Assembly (NCBI RefSeq): GCF_905220565.1
Contig: NC_059415.1
Span: forward strand, 4,531,001 to 4,595,000
Reading direction: 5' to 3'
Length of the DNA: 64,000 nt
DNA from: Melitaea cinxia
Taxonomy: Eukaryota; Arthropoda; Insecta; Lepidoptera; Nymphalidae
Position numbers and translations under genes: made by a program. The notes beneath the pieces were generated by a model, which worked only from the letters and a program-made list of their open reading frames with translations, was not told the DNA's origin and did no database searches. Positions 35,456 to 46,719 of the stretch are shown in pieces. Position 1 is the stretch's first letter; the number at the start of each line of letters is the position of its first letter.

Positions 35456-37317
35456 CAGGACGGGTGAGCTGGGTAAGCCATCGTCAGACAGCATTTCCCC
35501 TGCCTCCTCCGTCTCTGTCCCCCTTATGGCCAGGTTGTCCAGGCCTGCCAGACAAGCCCCCTTCTCCGACTCCAGAAGCAGCTCCTCCACGACCACTGCC
35601 TCTTCGGTCTGGGGTTTGGGGCTCGACCGCCTCACAGGGGGTGGCTCGGGGATAGCCGGGATTGCTCCCGACCCTTCTCCCTTCGCCTGTTCTCCGCTGT
35701 TTGGATCCTCCATTAGGTCGTCATGCTCCGTTGGCAGGTGCTCGGTAAATTTACCTTTCGGACCCTGGAACTTCACGTACACCGACCCCAGCAAATAGCA
35801 GAGTCGGCGCTCACGTTCAACCAGGGTCTGCACCACGTCCTCAGGAGCGCTGAAGATCAGGAACGTGTTACCGTCCTGTCTGTCAACCTTATGGAGGATC
35901 CAGCTGTCTACCCTCGCCCACATATTCTGGAGCCGCAGCGCACGTCCCACCTTCCAGATGTCCGGTTGTTCACCCGGAAGGAGGACGCCGCAGCGGACCA
36001 GCCTGACAAGGTCGCGCTGCCGTTTGACCATTAGTTTGGTGCCCGTGGGCAGGGCGAGCTCCGAAACTACACGTGTGAGGTACCCCACGGTTCGTGGTTC
36101 TCACACCACAGTTTCAGAGCTCCGTCGGCGTATATCGGTTTACCCTGAAAAACAGGTTTCACCGGTTCGTCATCGGTCGCTTCTATAAGATCCTTGAGGA
36201 GGCGCTCTTGTAGAAGGACCTGTACTTCATATGCGGTCTGTGCAGTCAGGTGCTCTCCGGTCACAGTTGTCACCGCAACCAGTAAGTCCGACTGCACTGC
36301 CGCTGAATAGGGGACATGGGTTCCATCAGCCAGCCTCGGCTTTTTGGGACCACCCCTCGGCGACTGAGACTCGTCGAGGCGAGCCCTTTTAGCCGGTACC
36401 TGGGACGCACATCCATTGCCCGCCTTACCCTTCGCCTGCGCCTTGCCTCATTGGGCGTGACCGGTTGCCTGGTTACCCTGGCCACCTGCCGCCCCCTTCG
36501 CGAACTTGACGGACCCCTTGGTTTTGGGTTCTTCGGCGTGGGTTGTTATAGCGCGCTTGGGTCCCGCCTCCGATGCACACTTCCTCTGACGTTGGCGTTG
36601 CCTCCTGCTCATGTCCTGGGGCTTAGGTTCGCTCCCTGGTTGGGAGGACCCTGTACCACCTGCGCGTCCCGCCGACTTGCCGGGTTTCCCCTTGGTTTGT
36701 CGGCGGTCGACCAGGGTCCACGCCTCGTCAAAGCGCTTTAGGGCAGCCACCTCTCCTGCCGACCGGGTTCCGGGTTGCCCCAGTGCCCTGTCAGTATCGA
36801 GGATAGCACCCTCTGGCTTAGTGCCTCCCTGAGGTGGCACTGAGCCTGTTGAAGGTGCCGTCGACGTGGACGGCCTCGGTTCCTCCGGTTTCCCGGTTTC
36901 CCCTCGGCCACCCACGGACCTGCGCTTTGTGTGTGGTGGCGCCACCTTGGCGGCACCACCCCCGAGTGTGTGTGTGTTTGCTGAGGTCAAGGTCGACTTC
37001 GCTGCCTTGCCTCCGCTAGTGAAGGAGGGCGGTCCCAACTTCGTGGTACCGCTCCCCTGTTGTGTTTGTTGGACCCGTAATGGGTGTTTGGTAGACAAAC
37101 CCGGATTCGCGGTTCTCGTCACTAGTGAGGTACCATCCGGTTTCCCTTCAGGTCTCTGTGAGGGTTTGGATCTGTTGTTGTCCATGTTAAGTAAGAAAAT
37201 AGATTCATCCACTGCGCTCCCTACCCTCCATGGAGCCCGCAACGTTGGGGATGCCGTATCGACACCGGGGCTACGCAGTAGATATAGATGTGGTAGGTTG
37301 GATTCCAAACGCGACAT
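35453..37317 (-). pseudogene. LINE ORF1 with DUF4780-like domain, frameshifted
   Basis: Four successive frames make up ORF1. 37317-36448 is a Pro/Ser/Gly/Lys-rich N-terminus. 36485-36270 is basic (ARRRRRVRRAM). 36297-36067 and 36088-35453 form the C-terminal domain with YADGALKLWCENHEPWG, LPPGEQ-type LLPGEQPDIWKVGRALRLQN, VDSWILHK, FLIFSAPEDVVQTL and LLGSVYVKFQGPKGKF. The latter matches my memory of the DUF4780 family carried by insect LINE ORF1 proteins. The product would be an RNA-binding ORF1p. At least three shifts inactivate it. Confidence 0.7.
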
Positions 37318-37945
37318 CGGGAGCTACAGTTGCCCGGCTGGTGACCGCGATCCCACGGCCCCCAGTTGTTCCGAACACCCTTGCCCCGTCAGCATGGCCG
37401 GTCTCCATGTCCTCCCAGAGGACCCCACCCCATCTCGCCAGCGTAAAGCACCCAGCTCATCCGTGCAGTTACGCATGTCCATTTCCCCGCAGTGGCTAGC
37501 TACGGGGCTACCGTTTAGCCTGAAATCCGGACCAAAGAGGGCGTGTTGTCTCCCGCGGTAACGAACCCAGACCCCGTTCGACTCAGCCCCCCAGGACTCC
37601 TTCATCCCTTCGTACGGCGATCAACTGCGCAGGACACACGCAGGTAGGCAATTGCAGTTGATCCACCGGGTCACCTACTATACCCGGCAGATGGCCTGTC
37701 ATACTTGGCTACAGCAGTCCGGGGTAGATGGTAGTTGCGGCGCCCGTTATGACTGCTGCATTTCCAGGGTGTGCGACCCACTCCAGAGGAGCTGACGCCC
37801 CAGGAATGGGTTCGCCCCCAAGCCCGTACGTCGGCGAGCTGAGGGCGACGAGGACGCGTATGACAGACTTGACAGAGGCAAGCCAGCTTAACGCCGCACC
37901 TTTAAGCCTACTCACTCCCTGCCCTACACCCCATGCCGAAGGTTA

Positions 37946-38076
37946 AAAATATATCAATGTTTACGTATACACAGTGGAGAGGGTAGGGTTTTGCTGACTT
38001 TCGCTGACGAAAGGGAGGAGGAGGTTAAAAATTATTATTATACTTGAAATTACATACATATATATGAATACATATT

Positions 38077-38107
<31 letters not shown>

Positions 38108-38595
38108 TTACGAAGTATTTGCTCACTTGTACATATTTTACTAATGTATTTGAAATGCCTATCAATAGCAATTTAATATTTGTATGTGTTTGTTTTTTAT
38201 TTATTTCAATTAAGCTAGGACTCATTTTTAGCCGGCTTCAAAACAATTGCTTGCGCTGCAATTCATGCCATTTAGCTAATTCCTATAACAAATTCAGTTT
38301 ACAAAAAATACTCAATTTCATCATACCCTACTTTTCTTATCTGTACGTATACTAATGGTACCATACAAGATATATGTTTTTTTAACCGACATATATACCG
38401 AGACCGATATTTACTTATTTGTATTTGGGAAACAGTACAATATAACACAAAGTAAAGATAAACAAAAGTTTCCACTAACAAACTAACACATATAATAAAC
38501 AGAGCGCAAATATTAAAACAACAAAGTTTATAATCGAAAATAAAATATCTAAATCAAGAAACACAATACAAATACGAAATTAAAATTAAATTAAA
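37946..38595. other. Intergenic DNA with (AT)n microsatellite
   Basis: No gene. The phrase 'aggttaaaaat' occurs at both about 37940 and 38023, a possible duplication at the LINE 5' junction. A (TA)n run lies at about 38082-38108. Confidence 0.4.
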
Positions 38596-38705
38596 ATCAA
38601 AATCCCCCAGGCCCCAGGGGCCTTGGTTATCATTCTCATCAACAAGAACACAACACTGCTTGAAAGCAGTATTATTTAGCTGTGATCTTCTGAATATTTT
38701 TTTTT
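38596..38705 (-). repeat. Family B SINE fragment, reverse
   Basis: Contains 'acaacactgcttgaaagcag' and 'tatttagctgtgatcttctg', the reverse of the family B middle. Confidence 0.7.
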
Positions 38706-39099
38706 CAATTCCAAAAAAAATATATAATGTTGGCACATGCGCTGTCATACGCAATTAGCAAGGAATTTATAAAACAACAGATGCACCAATCACGCCACTT
38801 AGCACATCGTTCGATACTCAACTACCCTCACTCATTCTATTACTCGAGTCATTCTGACGTTTATAAAACGACCGATGCAACGGCGGGAAAGGCAGTCTTG
38901 GCTCAAGCTTGGCACGGTGCAATTGTTGTATCCTGCTAGTTAGATGCTTTGGTTAATTAATTTGTGCAAATGAATTAATTGTCACGTATTATATTACGAT
39001 CCATAGTTGTTAACTAATAACTATCTCATGTTACCTTACATCGTAATTAACCAGTGTGAGCTCATTCTTACATATCCTACAAAGTCAGTGTTGTGAGTC

Positions 39100-39240
39100 A
39101 GTGTTGTCAGCTGTAACGGGTTCGATCCTCGCTCACGATAGACATTTGTATTCGCCATATAGATGTTTGTCATGGTCTGGATGTTTGTGATTGTGTATTG
39201 TGTGTTTCCAGACCCCCGCCACAGGAGAAAATTATTTTTT
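39100..39240 (+). repeat. Family C SINE fragment
   Basis: 'gtcagctgtaacgggttcga', 'acatttgtattcgccatata' and 'ggatgtttgtgattgtgt' match the head and body of family C, with the A-box part diverged. Confidence 0.6.
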
Positions 39241-39434
39241 ATTTAAGCCTTATTATTTTATGTTATTATAATGAAATTGTAGTAAATTAGAATGCAGTGT
39301 TCAAATTGACCAGTTGAAGTAAGCCATTTTCAAAGAATAAACTAAAATAAATAGTTCAATCCAAGTTTTTAAACTTTCACTTGAGTCGATGGGACTTGCC
39401 AGAATGTTTTATCACGATCTTAAATGGTCTCCAG

Positions 39435-41159
39435 GTTAAAGAAGAGCTCAATAAACTCATGCGAGCCGAGGGTCTGGCGCCGGTGACTTGCCAGTGTGAC
39501 GAGCGTGGCTTCACCGTGACTGACCGCAGTCGCTGCTGTCCGAGTTCTGGTCACCACTCTGCACCAGAATCTTCGTAAATTGGAACCTAAGGTAAGGCTG
39601 ACCTCCTACGTGCTATTTTTAAGGAGATAAGTAGAGTGAAACACGTTCGCAACAGTTAGTGTTCTGGTCACCATTCTGCACCAGAATCTTCGAAAATTGG
39701 AACATGAGGTAAAGCTGACCTCCTACGTGCCATTTGGAATCCGGCTATAGCGAAGGCCAAGGGACCGGTGATATTACTTTGCACTAACCAGAAGTCTTAC
39801 TAAGTTAACTGAAACTTTTAACTTTTTTTTCCTTTAAAATAATACATAAAATTTTTTAGTATAAAAATTTACTATTAAAAAAATATTATACTATTTTTAT
39901 GTACTAGTAGTGGTCTCCCAGTGATCGAAGTTCGACCATAATTAATTAAAATAGTTCTTGATTTTAAATCATGACTAAAGCGTTACGAAAAGTGTGATCG
40001 GACGAGGTCAAAGGAACTTGACAGGGAGATAGTAAGTTATTGAAGATAGAAAGAAATAGGGTTACGTTTCGTAAGTTTTACGAGTACCTCAGTCATGTGG
40101 TCTAAAACGCTCGTTTTTGTTCCATAGGAAGCTTCTACAAACTATTAGAAAATTCGTTTAATTTTCTTTATACGGATGATGATATTTTTGTTTTCAGGTT
40201 CATTTGGACTACAAAGTGATCAGTAGCCACCTGGCAGCGATAACACACAGCCGTTGGTTCGAGAAGAATGCTCACCATTCCTCTATCAAGGTAAAATAGA
40301 TATTTTCTTGATATACCTGTCTGACACCACTCGTTCCTGATCCTGAATATTTCTTATAGATAGATAATTCAAAAAAAAAAACCGTCATCCGTTAGCGTCG
40401 GATCACGTCCTAGATTTACTAGGTAGTCACGAGACTGTCGGTCAGCAGTCCGAATAATAAATCGCCTGTGTTATTATAATACATGATGTTTAATAAAAGA
40501 CATGGGCATTTAGAACCAGTAGATGTTAATATGTATTGACGTACGTTTGCCCCTCTGTAAATGTTATCAATTTCCACCCGAGCGAAGCGGCGGCAACTAA
40601 TTAATATAAAATTCTAAGTTTTCCCAATTCAACCGTATAATATATATTTTTTATGCATGTTCGGGGATAACTTTGTCGTTTATAAACCAATTTTAATTAT
40701 TCTTTTTTTTTGGAATGGAGATCTCCCAAAGGAATATGATAAGGAAACCAGGATATGATGATGGAATCCCAGAGAAATCGAGGGAACCCTCGAAAATCGT
40801 AGTGACGACTAGAGTTTTATTGTAATTTTTTTGTCTATTTACTTTGTATTACTTGTTGAACCATTATTAAAACCATTATTAAACACCATTATTAAACACC
40901 ATTATTAAATGTCACGGTAATTTTTCTTAAGACACACACCGTTTTATGAAATTTTACAGTTATATATAATGCCATTCTCTTAATTTGTCATTTCACAAGA
41001 ACTTAGATTGAAAATATTAGAAAATTAAAAATAATATTTGACTGATTTTTAACATATAGCTTCGACATAACGTTTCTTCCGGTATAATTATATAATGTAT
41101 CTTGTTTGCAGACGACGAAGGAGTACAAGACGGAGTCGCCGCTTAGGTTTAGTTATTAA
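39435..41159 (+). CDS. Last three exons of an unidentified gene (frameshifted in the first)
   Basis: Exons 39435-39591, 40198-40290 and 41112-41159 (TAA) have good AG/GT borders. They encode VKEELNKLMRAEGLAP, TCQCDERGFTVTDR; then AVAAVRVLVTTLHQNLRKLE; then VHLDYKVISSHLAAITHSRW, FEKNAHHSSIK; then TTKEYKTESPLRFSY. Exons two and three join in frame with the end of exon one, but inside exon one the frame changes by one base near 39522-39530. This is either a sequencing error or a real lesion. No membrane segment or enzyme motif is recognised, and I cannot name the family. Earlier exons were not found and may lie beyond the repeats to the left. A second copy of the exon-one end lies at 39.66-39.71 kb. 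Confidence 0.6.
39655..39732 (+). other. Duplicated end of the preceding exon
   Basis: 'gttctggtcaccattctgca' to 'gaaaattggaacatgag' followed by 'gtaaagctgacctcctacgt' repeats 39547-39613 with few changes, including the splice donor. An AG ('gcaacag') stands just before it. It would encode SVLVTILHQNLRKLEHE. It could be an alternative exon or a dead tandem duplicate. Confidence 0.6.
40655..40815 (+). repeat. Family A repeat fragment
   Basis: 'tgcatgttcggggataactt', 'aggaaaccaggatatgatga' and 'gagggaaccctcgaaaatcg' match the middle part of family A. It is intronic. Confidence 0.7.
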
Positions 41160-41200
41160 GGAACCTTATATTAAAATTTGTAATAATAAATTTATAATTT
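41160..41200 (+). terminator. Poly(A) signal of the unidentified gene
   Basis: AATAAA at 41185-41190, 26 bp past the TAA, the right place for a short 3' UTR. It supports this being a real gene end. Confidence 0.5.
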
Positions 41201-41514
41201 AAGTACTTTGTGTGTTTCTTTATGTAAACCCGAATTCCTCTTATATTGAATAAAATTCTGTGATACAAAATTGATTTCATATAAGTCTTTTAATAAATGA
41301 GATGATAGTTAAAAATTTATAGATCTAATCCTAATTCGTAAATCTTAATAATTCTATGTATTTCAATAAGTAACTTATTTGGATTACACCCAGTGCCATC
41401 AAGGGGTAAAATTGTATTAAACCTGAGTACATGGTAAAAAATTTCGCAAGCAGATAAGTAGAGAACTTTAATTCCATAAGTTTTATACGTAAAGCGAATG
41501 GATTTTTATACGAA

Positions 41515-42625
41515 AGCTAGCCGTACCCGCGCGCGTTGCTACGCTTTTTTTGTTTATTTTTTTTTTTGGTCGTACCAACTCAGAAACCTTTGTGGGCTCA
41601 TGCAGAACACTTGGCTGAAGATCATAACATGATTAAATGCATAGTTTACGATTCTATAAAAGACGTACAGACAAACATTCATTTTTATATATGTTGTTTA
41701 CCATGTTGTTTTATCATATATTTTATTAACCTTCTCAATCTCCCCCCCCCCTATAACTTTGGGGAAAGAAAAATAGATGTTGGCCGATTCTCAGACCTAC
41801 CTACCCGATATGCACACAAAATTTCATTATATTTTAACCCTCTTAACTCCCTTATAACTTAGGGGCATGAAAAATAGATGTTCGATTCTCAGATCTACCC
41901 GATATGCACACAAAATTTCATGAGAATCGGTCAAGCCGTTTCGGAGAAGTTTAACTACAAACACCGCGACACGAGAATTTTATATCTATACTAATATTAT
42001 AAAGCTGAAGAGTTTGTTTGCTTTTTTTAACGCGCTAATCTCAGAAACTGGTCCGATTTGAAAAATTCTTTTTGTGTTAGATAGCCCATTTATCGAGGAA
42101 GGTTATAGGCTATAAATCATCACGCTAAGACCAAAAGGAGCGGAGTACCAATGAAGAATGTTTCAAAATCGGGGGTTCTTTTTTCCTTTTGAGAGCTTCC
42201 GCTGCGTGCGCTGTGAAAGCAGTTAATGTTTCGCAAAAATCATGTATGACAGAACTGATCCTCTTTAAACGTTCTAAAAAAAGTCCGCGACAGCATATAT
42301 CTATCTTTTAAGGTTGGCTCACTATAACCTTTTTACTAAACTTTTTTTAGGCTAACCAAATTCTAATTTTTCTAAAGTTTGCTCTAAAATAATGCATTAT
42401 TTGCGAAGATGTTTTTATAAACATGATTTTAATCCTTATCTTAATAAATACGTTATTCATCACAAGTATTTAATTTAAAACAAAATGGCCTTTTACATAA
42501 TTCGATTTCAATGAGTATCTCAGGAGATATCGCAGTTTTAAAATAACATCGCAGCAAAATAATGATCAAGTATTGCGCGCGCCTCTGTTACACGCGTACG
42601 AAGTCGCGCGCAGACGCTAGTATTA
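41515..42625 (+). repeat. Composite of family F-type repeats
   Basis: 'gctagccgtacccgcgcgcg' starts a unit with two tandem-like blocks of 'cgatatgcacacaaaatttc' (about 41.81 and 41.90 kb) and 'cgtttcggagaagtttaact'. After 41985 a second unit follows ('gcgctaatctcagaaactgg', 'gttataggctataaatcatc') and ends 'cacgcgtacgaagtcgcgcg'. No coding capacity. Confidence 0.6.
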
Positions 42626-42695
42626 GATATTATATACATTATTTCGGTATGTATCTTTATATGTATTTGTTAGTATGTAGTATGTTACAGTTTTT

Positions 42696-42698
<3 letters not shown>

Positions 42699-42732
<34 letters not shown>
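42699..42732. repeat. (AT)n microsatellite
   Basis: Uninterrupted AT dinucleotide run of about 32 bp. Confidence 0.9.
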
Positions 42733-42736
<4 letters not shown>

Positions 42737-42898
42737 ATTATCTTTTATTTATTAATATTTTTGATTGTTTTTTTCTTCTTAATGAATACTTCTTGCACTG
42801 TTTGCCCCGCTATATGAAACACTCATGACCATGAGTTGACTGGAAGAAATCTCTCTCAGAGATAAGTCTACCTTTGCTATAAACGTTACTATTATTTT

Positions 42899-43115
42899 AT
42901 GTTTCTATATCACAAACATATATATATATATACTTATACACACAACTTAAGAAATACACACAAACTGAAACTTATTACACCAAGAACAGGGTACGGTAAA
43001 AGAAGCATTTTATGTGATGGTGTCATGAGGTACAATAAACTACCAAATGAAATAAAAATATTTGAAAACCTTTCTATATACAAAAGTAAATTAAAACAAT
43101 ATAATTATACTTGAA
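42899..43115 (+). pseudogene. C-terminal scrap of a Jockey/CR1-like LINE reverse transcriptase
   Basis: The frame encodes LRNTHKLKLITPRTGYGKRS, then MRYNKLPNEIKIFENLSIYKSKLK and a stop. 'YN.LP..i......l..fK..l' is the usual end of Jockey/CR1-type ORF2 proteins. No RT motifs precede it, so it is 5'-truncated. Confidence 0.6.
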
Positions 43116-44199
43116 ACATAATGTGTATAAATAAACAATATAAATAATATTTAATTATTTAAAATAAAGTAAACTATTTATAAATAAAATTATTTATAAA
43201 TAACGTAATTTATCAATTACCTTCAATCAAACGAAAACACAAACTAAACCATGTTCGCATTAAGATTCATAATATTCGTAGTAAACAAATATATATATAT
43301 TGTCTAAAACAAATAATACTTCTATTTAACGCCAAGGACATAGAGTAACATGCAATTTCGGTACCAACTTTGATACAACAAGTTAGAGTATTCGAGAACT
43401 TAATTAATTATTAAGCAAAGCTAACACGCTAGGATCCGTGTATCGAGTGTCAGAGTTTGATGATTAAAATTTCCATTGAAACTAGTAACATGTTTGTAGA
43501 TACGAGTTGTTGCAGGATTTCCTGGGGTTTCTGTGTCACTTTCTTAACTAAATCGAAGATACTTTAAGCTAAAATTATACCAACAAAAATAGTTTGCATA
43601 TATTGTTGCATTGTATGTGAACTATCAAAATGACAATTAGTGCCCATCTGTGGATCCCATGACTGGACTTCCCACAGACAGGGGTTTGAGCACTAATTAT
43701 TGAGACCTAGGTTTGGAAAAACCATTTTATTTTTAAATGTAGTTGAAATATAATAAAATTACAGTAAATTTTATAATTAAGATATATTTCTTTAATTTCT
43801 TACACCACTTAAGCTTGACTTTGAATTGCATTATAACTGTTCTAGGAGAAAGAATATGGGTCTCTTAAAACCTAACTTTTATTTTCTCATTTATAAAAAA
43901 TAAAACGATAGCTGGATGTAATATTATATTTTTTTATACAATCTTATATACATAATAAAATTAAATAACAAATGGCATACCTTACATACATTTTTTTTCA
44001 CTGAAGCTGATTTTTACTTTGGACAAAAAAAGCACCTCTACAAAAGCCACTTAAGTGGGTCTCACATTTCATTAGTTAATTATACATTCCTGGCGTCAGG
44101 GACAAAGCGTTTTTTTGTTTACAATAATTTTAACTTATTGCCAAGCTAGTTTAAATAATGGCACTTTGTAATATTCAACATATCTTGAGTATGAATGTA
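43116..44199. other. Intergenic DNA with a hairpin at 43.64-43.70 kb
   Basis: AT-rich with no gene. At 43637-43704 'aattagtgcccatctgtgg' and 'ccacagacaggggtttgagc' plus 'actaatt' form an imperfect hairpin. Its core 'tcccatgactggac' recurs at 48.6 kb. Confidence 0.5.
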
Positions 44200-44477
44200 T
44201 CAACTGAGAGGTAGGGCACAGCAGGAATTTCCTGCTCAAAATATGGAGCAGCCCGACCGGGGTAGTACCTCGACCTTACAGAAGATCACAGCAAAATAAT
44301 ACTGTTTTCAAGCAGTATTGTGTTCCTGTTGGTGAGTAAGGTGACCAGAGCTCCTGGGGGGATTGGGGATTGGGTCGGCAATGCGCTTGCGATGCTTCTG
44401 GTGTTGCAGGTGTCTATAAGCTACGGTAATCGCTTACCATCAGGTGAGCCGTACGCTTGTTTGCCGACCTAGCGACA
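44200..44477 (+). repeat. SINE-like repeat family B, full length
   Basis: From 'ctgagaggtagggcacagca' through 'gtgaccagagctcctggggg' to 'cgcttgtttgccgacctagc'. This is the best-preserved copy in the window. Confidence 0.9.
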
Positions 44478-44995
44478 TAAAAAAAAAACAAAAATGAGGC
44501 TCAAAATTCTTACAAAAAACATTGTCTCAAAAAGACTAAGATTTTGCAGAATATATACTTCCAAGTGTTATAGTTGTTAATTATTCAAGATTCACATAGA
44601 ACTAAGCATTAATTACAATGAAAAATAACACATGTTTAGAAGAGAAATATCAAAAACCATGTTATTAAAAACAGTGAAATATGAGCATATTTGCTCCATG
44701 AAGCTACAATAGTATGGATACGACTGTTTTATTTAATCAATATGTTTTTTTTTTCAAACTTATTTTTATTTAACTAATTATTTACTAGTAAAATAAACTT
44801 TTTGTGTTTTGCTTGCTTGGAGAGAAAAAAAAAGAAATCAAATAAAAAAATTAAATAAACAAACTATTCATACAAATGCCTTCATTTCAATAATAATTGT
44901 GCGTCTTTTCAACACCACAATGCAGCATTTTGTCTAGTACTTTACAACAATATGAATGGTATCTTATTCACCCGTTTGTGTCCCACTGCTGGGCC

Positions 44996-46719
44996 CTATT
45001 TAAGCAAAGTGTGGTATGACTCGTAGCAAGTAAAAACACACATTGCCACATTGCAAACTTTACAGTACGACACCGTCCGCTTCTTACAGACGGCGCATTG
45101 GCGCTTAAGTCGGTCTGGCTTTCCGGGTTTGATGAAATCATACTGTGCGGGACAGTGTACTGATACTGAGGTGGGTGAATTGGGTGCAGGCGTTTTATGC
45201 GCTGCCAACAAATCAGTAACTAACGCCTTCCGAAATCTGCGATGTGACAATGTGTGATTTTTGTTCAATAAAATATAAGAGTTTAGGACACTAGCGTTCA
45301 GAAGCCTTCTAAAAAATTTTTTGTACCACACTCTAGTTCGCCTTCTCTCAATAGGATACATTGCAAGCTGCTGGTCTTTGCGATCTACGCCGCCCATACA
45401 GACGTTATAGTCCTGCACGACAGTCGGCTTCAGAGTATCGCCGCACCTGGTAGTTGCGAGACCATGGTATGTTGAAATAAAAGCCACGCGGTTTTTATCC
45501 CTCCACACCATAAGATCCACATCTCCCGAGGTGCAACCGAACACTTGACCGACTGTCATGTCTTTTTTTGTAATAATCGCCAATTCTGATGGTACGAATT
45601 GGCGGTTTGTCCTGAGTGTTCCCACGCAGTCAAACCCACGGATCTTAAGTTCTCGCGCTAATGCAGGAGAGTTGTAAAAATTATCCATCCATATTGTGTG
45701 CCCTCTATACTCAAGACCATTTAAAAGTCTGAGCACGAGAGCTGGTACTATTCCAAAAACTGGATCATCTCCTTGTACAGCCGAGGTGTCATGGCCAGCG
45801 TGTACTTCGAAACGCCACAAATAACCAGTTTGGGATTCACATACTTCGTATGTTTTGATCCCAACTGTCGCTGCTTTGTTACGGATGAATTGGTTTATAT
45901 CAAGCCAACCCTTCCACATGGTAAGACTTTCGTCAAGCGCCACATTCTGGGACAAATTATATAAACTAGAAAATTTTGTATTGAGGTGGTCTAATATTGG
46001 TTGAATTTTGAATAGTTTTGCCTGTGAACGAGTCAACAATTCAGGATGACAATTAGAATTATTATTGAAATGGAGGCATTTCGACAGCAGCCGAAAACGG
46101 TCTATTGTCATCTCCGTGGAGAAGCCAGGAGTATTGAAAATATCTTTAGAGATATTCCAATACTCCTCTAATCGGCTTTTGACCACAACGCCCATAGCCA
46201 GAACAATTGCAAGATACGTGTAAACTTCGTTTACGTTTGTATCTTGCCAACGAGTAATTCGGCTATTAGGACAGATGGTCCCATCCACCAACATGGTCGT
46301 TGTCAGCTGCTGTGCATATATGTTGGTTTCTCTAACAATAATTTCAATTATTTCACGATCCCATATGGCAGTAAATGCTTCGTATGGATTCGTGAAAGAA
46401 ACCGTAGGGCCAATATTTTGCGAGAACGGTTCTCGCCTCAAATGAGGATCAACTTGAGGCACTGAAAACGCTCTCCATTCAAATTTGAATTTGTCGCTCG
46501 GCTCCATTGAAGTTTCTAAATCGCTCGTCAGTGAGGCGGGCGACGGCGAAGGGTGCGTTGGGTCACAAGCAGATGGACGAGGAGGCCACTCTAAAGTAAT
46601 GTTGACACAGCCTTCCTCAATCTCCTCATCCACTTCGTTCATAAAAATTCTTGCCACACGGGGCACCATTACCGACTGGGTAACCCCTTCTTCTTCCTCG
46701 CCTGACTCCTCCTCACTGC
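44996..46719 (-). CDS. Transposase exon (exon 7) of the piggyBac-derived gene
   Basis: This exon carries the whole DDE_Tnp_1_7-type transposase domain. The uninterrupted frame extends upstream to an ATG at 46771, which could serve as an alternative start giving 591 residues. I prefer splicing at 46719/46720, because the strong acceptor 'tttcctttcag' joins in phase with exon 6 and yields a longer conserved-looking protein. Motifs: NPYEAFTAIWD, YLAIVLAMGVV, HFNNNSN, VALDESLTMWKG, HTIWMDNFYNSPAL, MVWRDKNRVAFIST, YNVCMGGVDRKDQ and YKKFFRRLLNAS. The stop is followed at once by sequence resembling the family C repeat tail. A possible AATAAA lies at 44770-44765. Confidence 0.9.

Larger units (their letters stand above)
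32370..37945 (-). mobile_element. Decayed GC-rich LINE (DUF4780-type ORF1; EN-RT-RNase H ORF2)
   Basis: Minus-strand non-LTR element. 5' leader about 37945-37320, ORF1 at 37317-35453, ORF2 at about 35455-32457, then a tail ending in a (caa)n microsatellite at about 32371-32391. It is far more GC-rich than its surroundings, as expected of a foreign or recent insert. RNase H after RT places it in the I/R1/LOA group of clades. Frameshifts in ORF1 and deletions in ORF2 make it inactive. Confidence 0.85.

Noticed and set aside
33501..36188. Several plus-strand open frames of 100-160 residues
   Set aside because: They lie opposite the GC-rich LINE ORFs. Their length follows from codon bias of the coding strand, and no motif is present.
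36866..37561. 231-residue plus-strand open frame
   Set aside because: Shadow of LINE ORF1 and leader on the other strand. Low-complexity Pro/Ser sequence with no homology seen.
38727..38939. 70-residue open frame
   Set aside because: Compositionally unremarkable, with no splice-compatible neighbours and adjacent to a SINE scrap.
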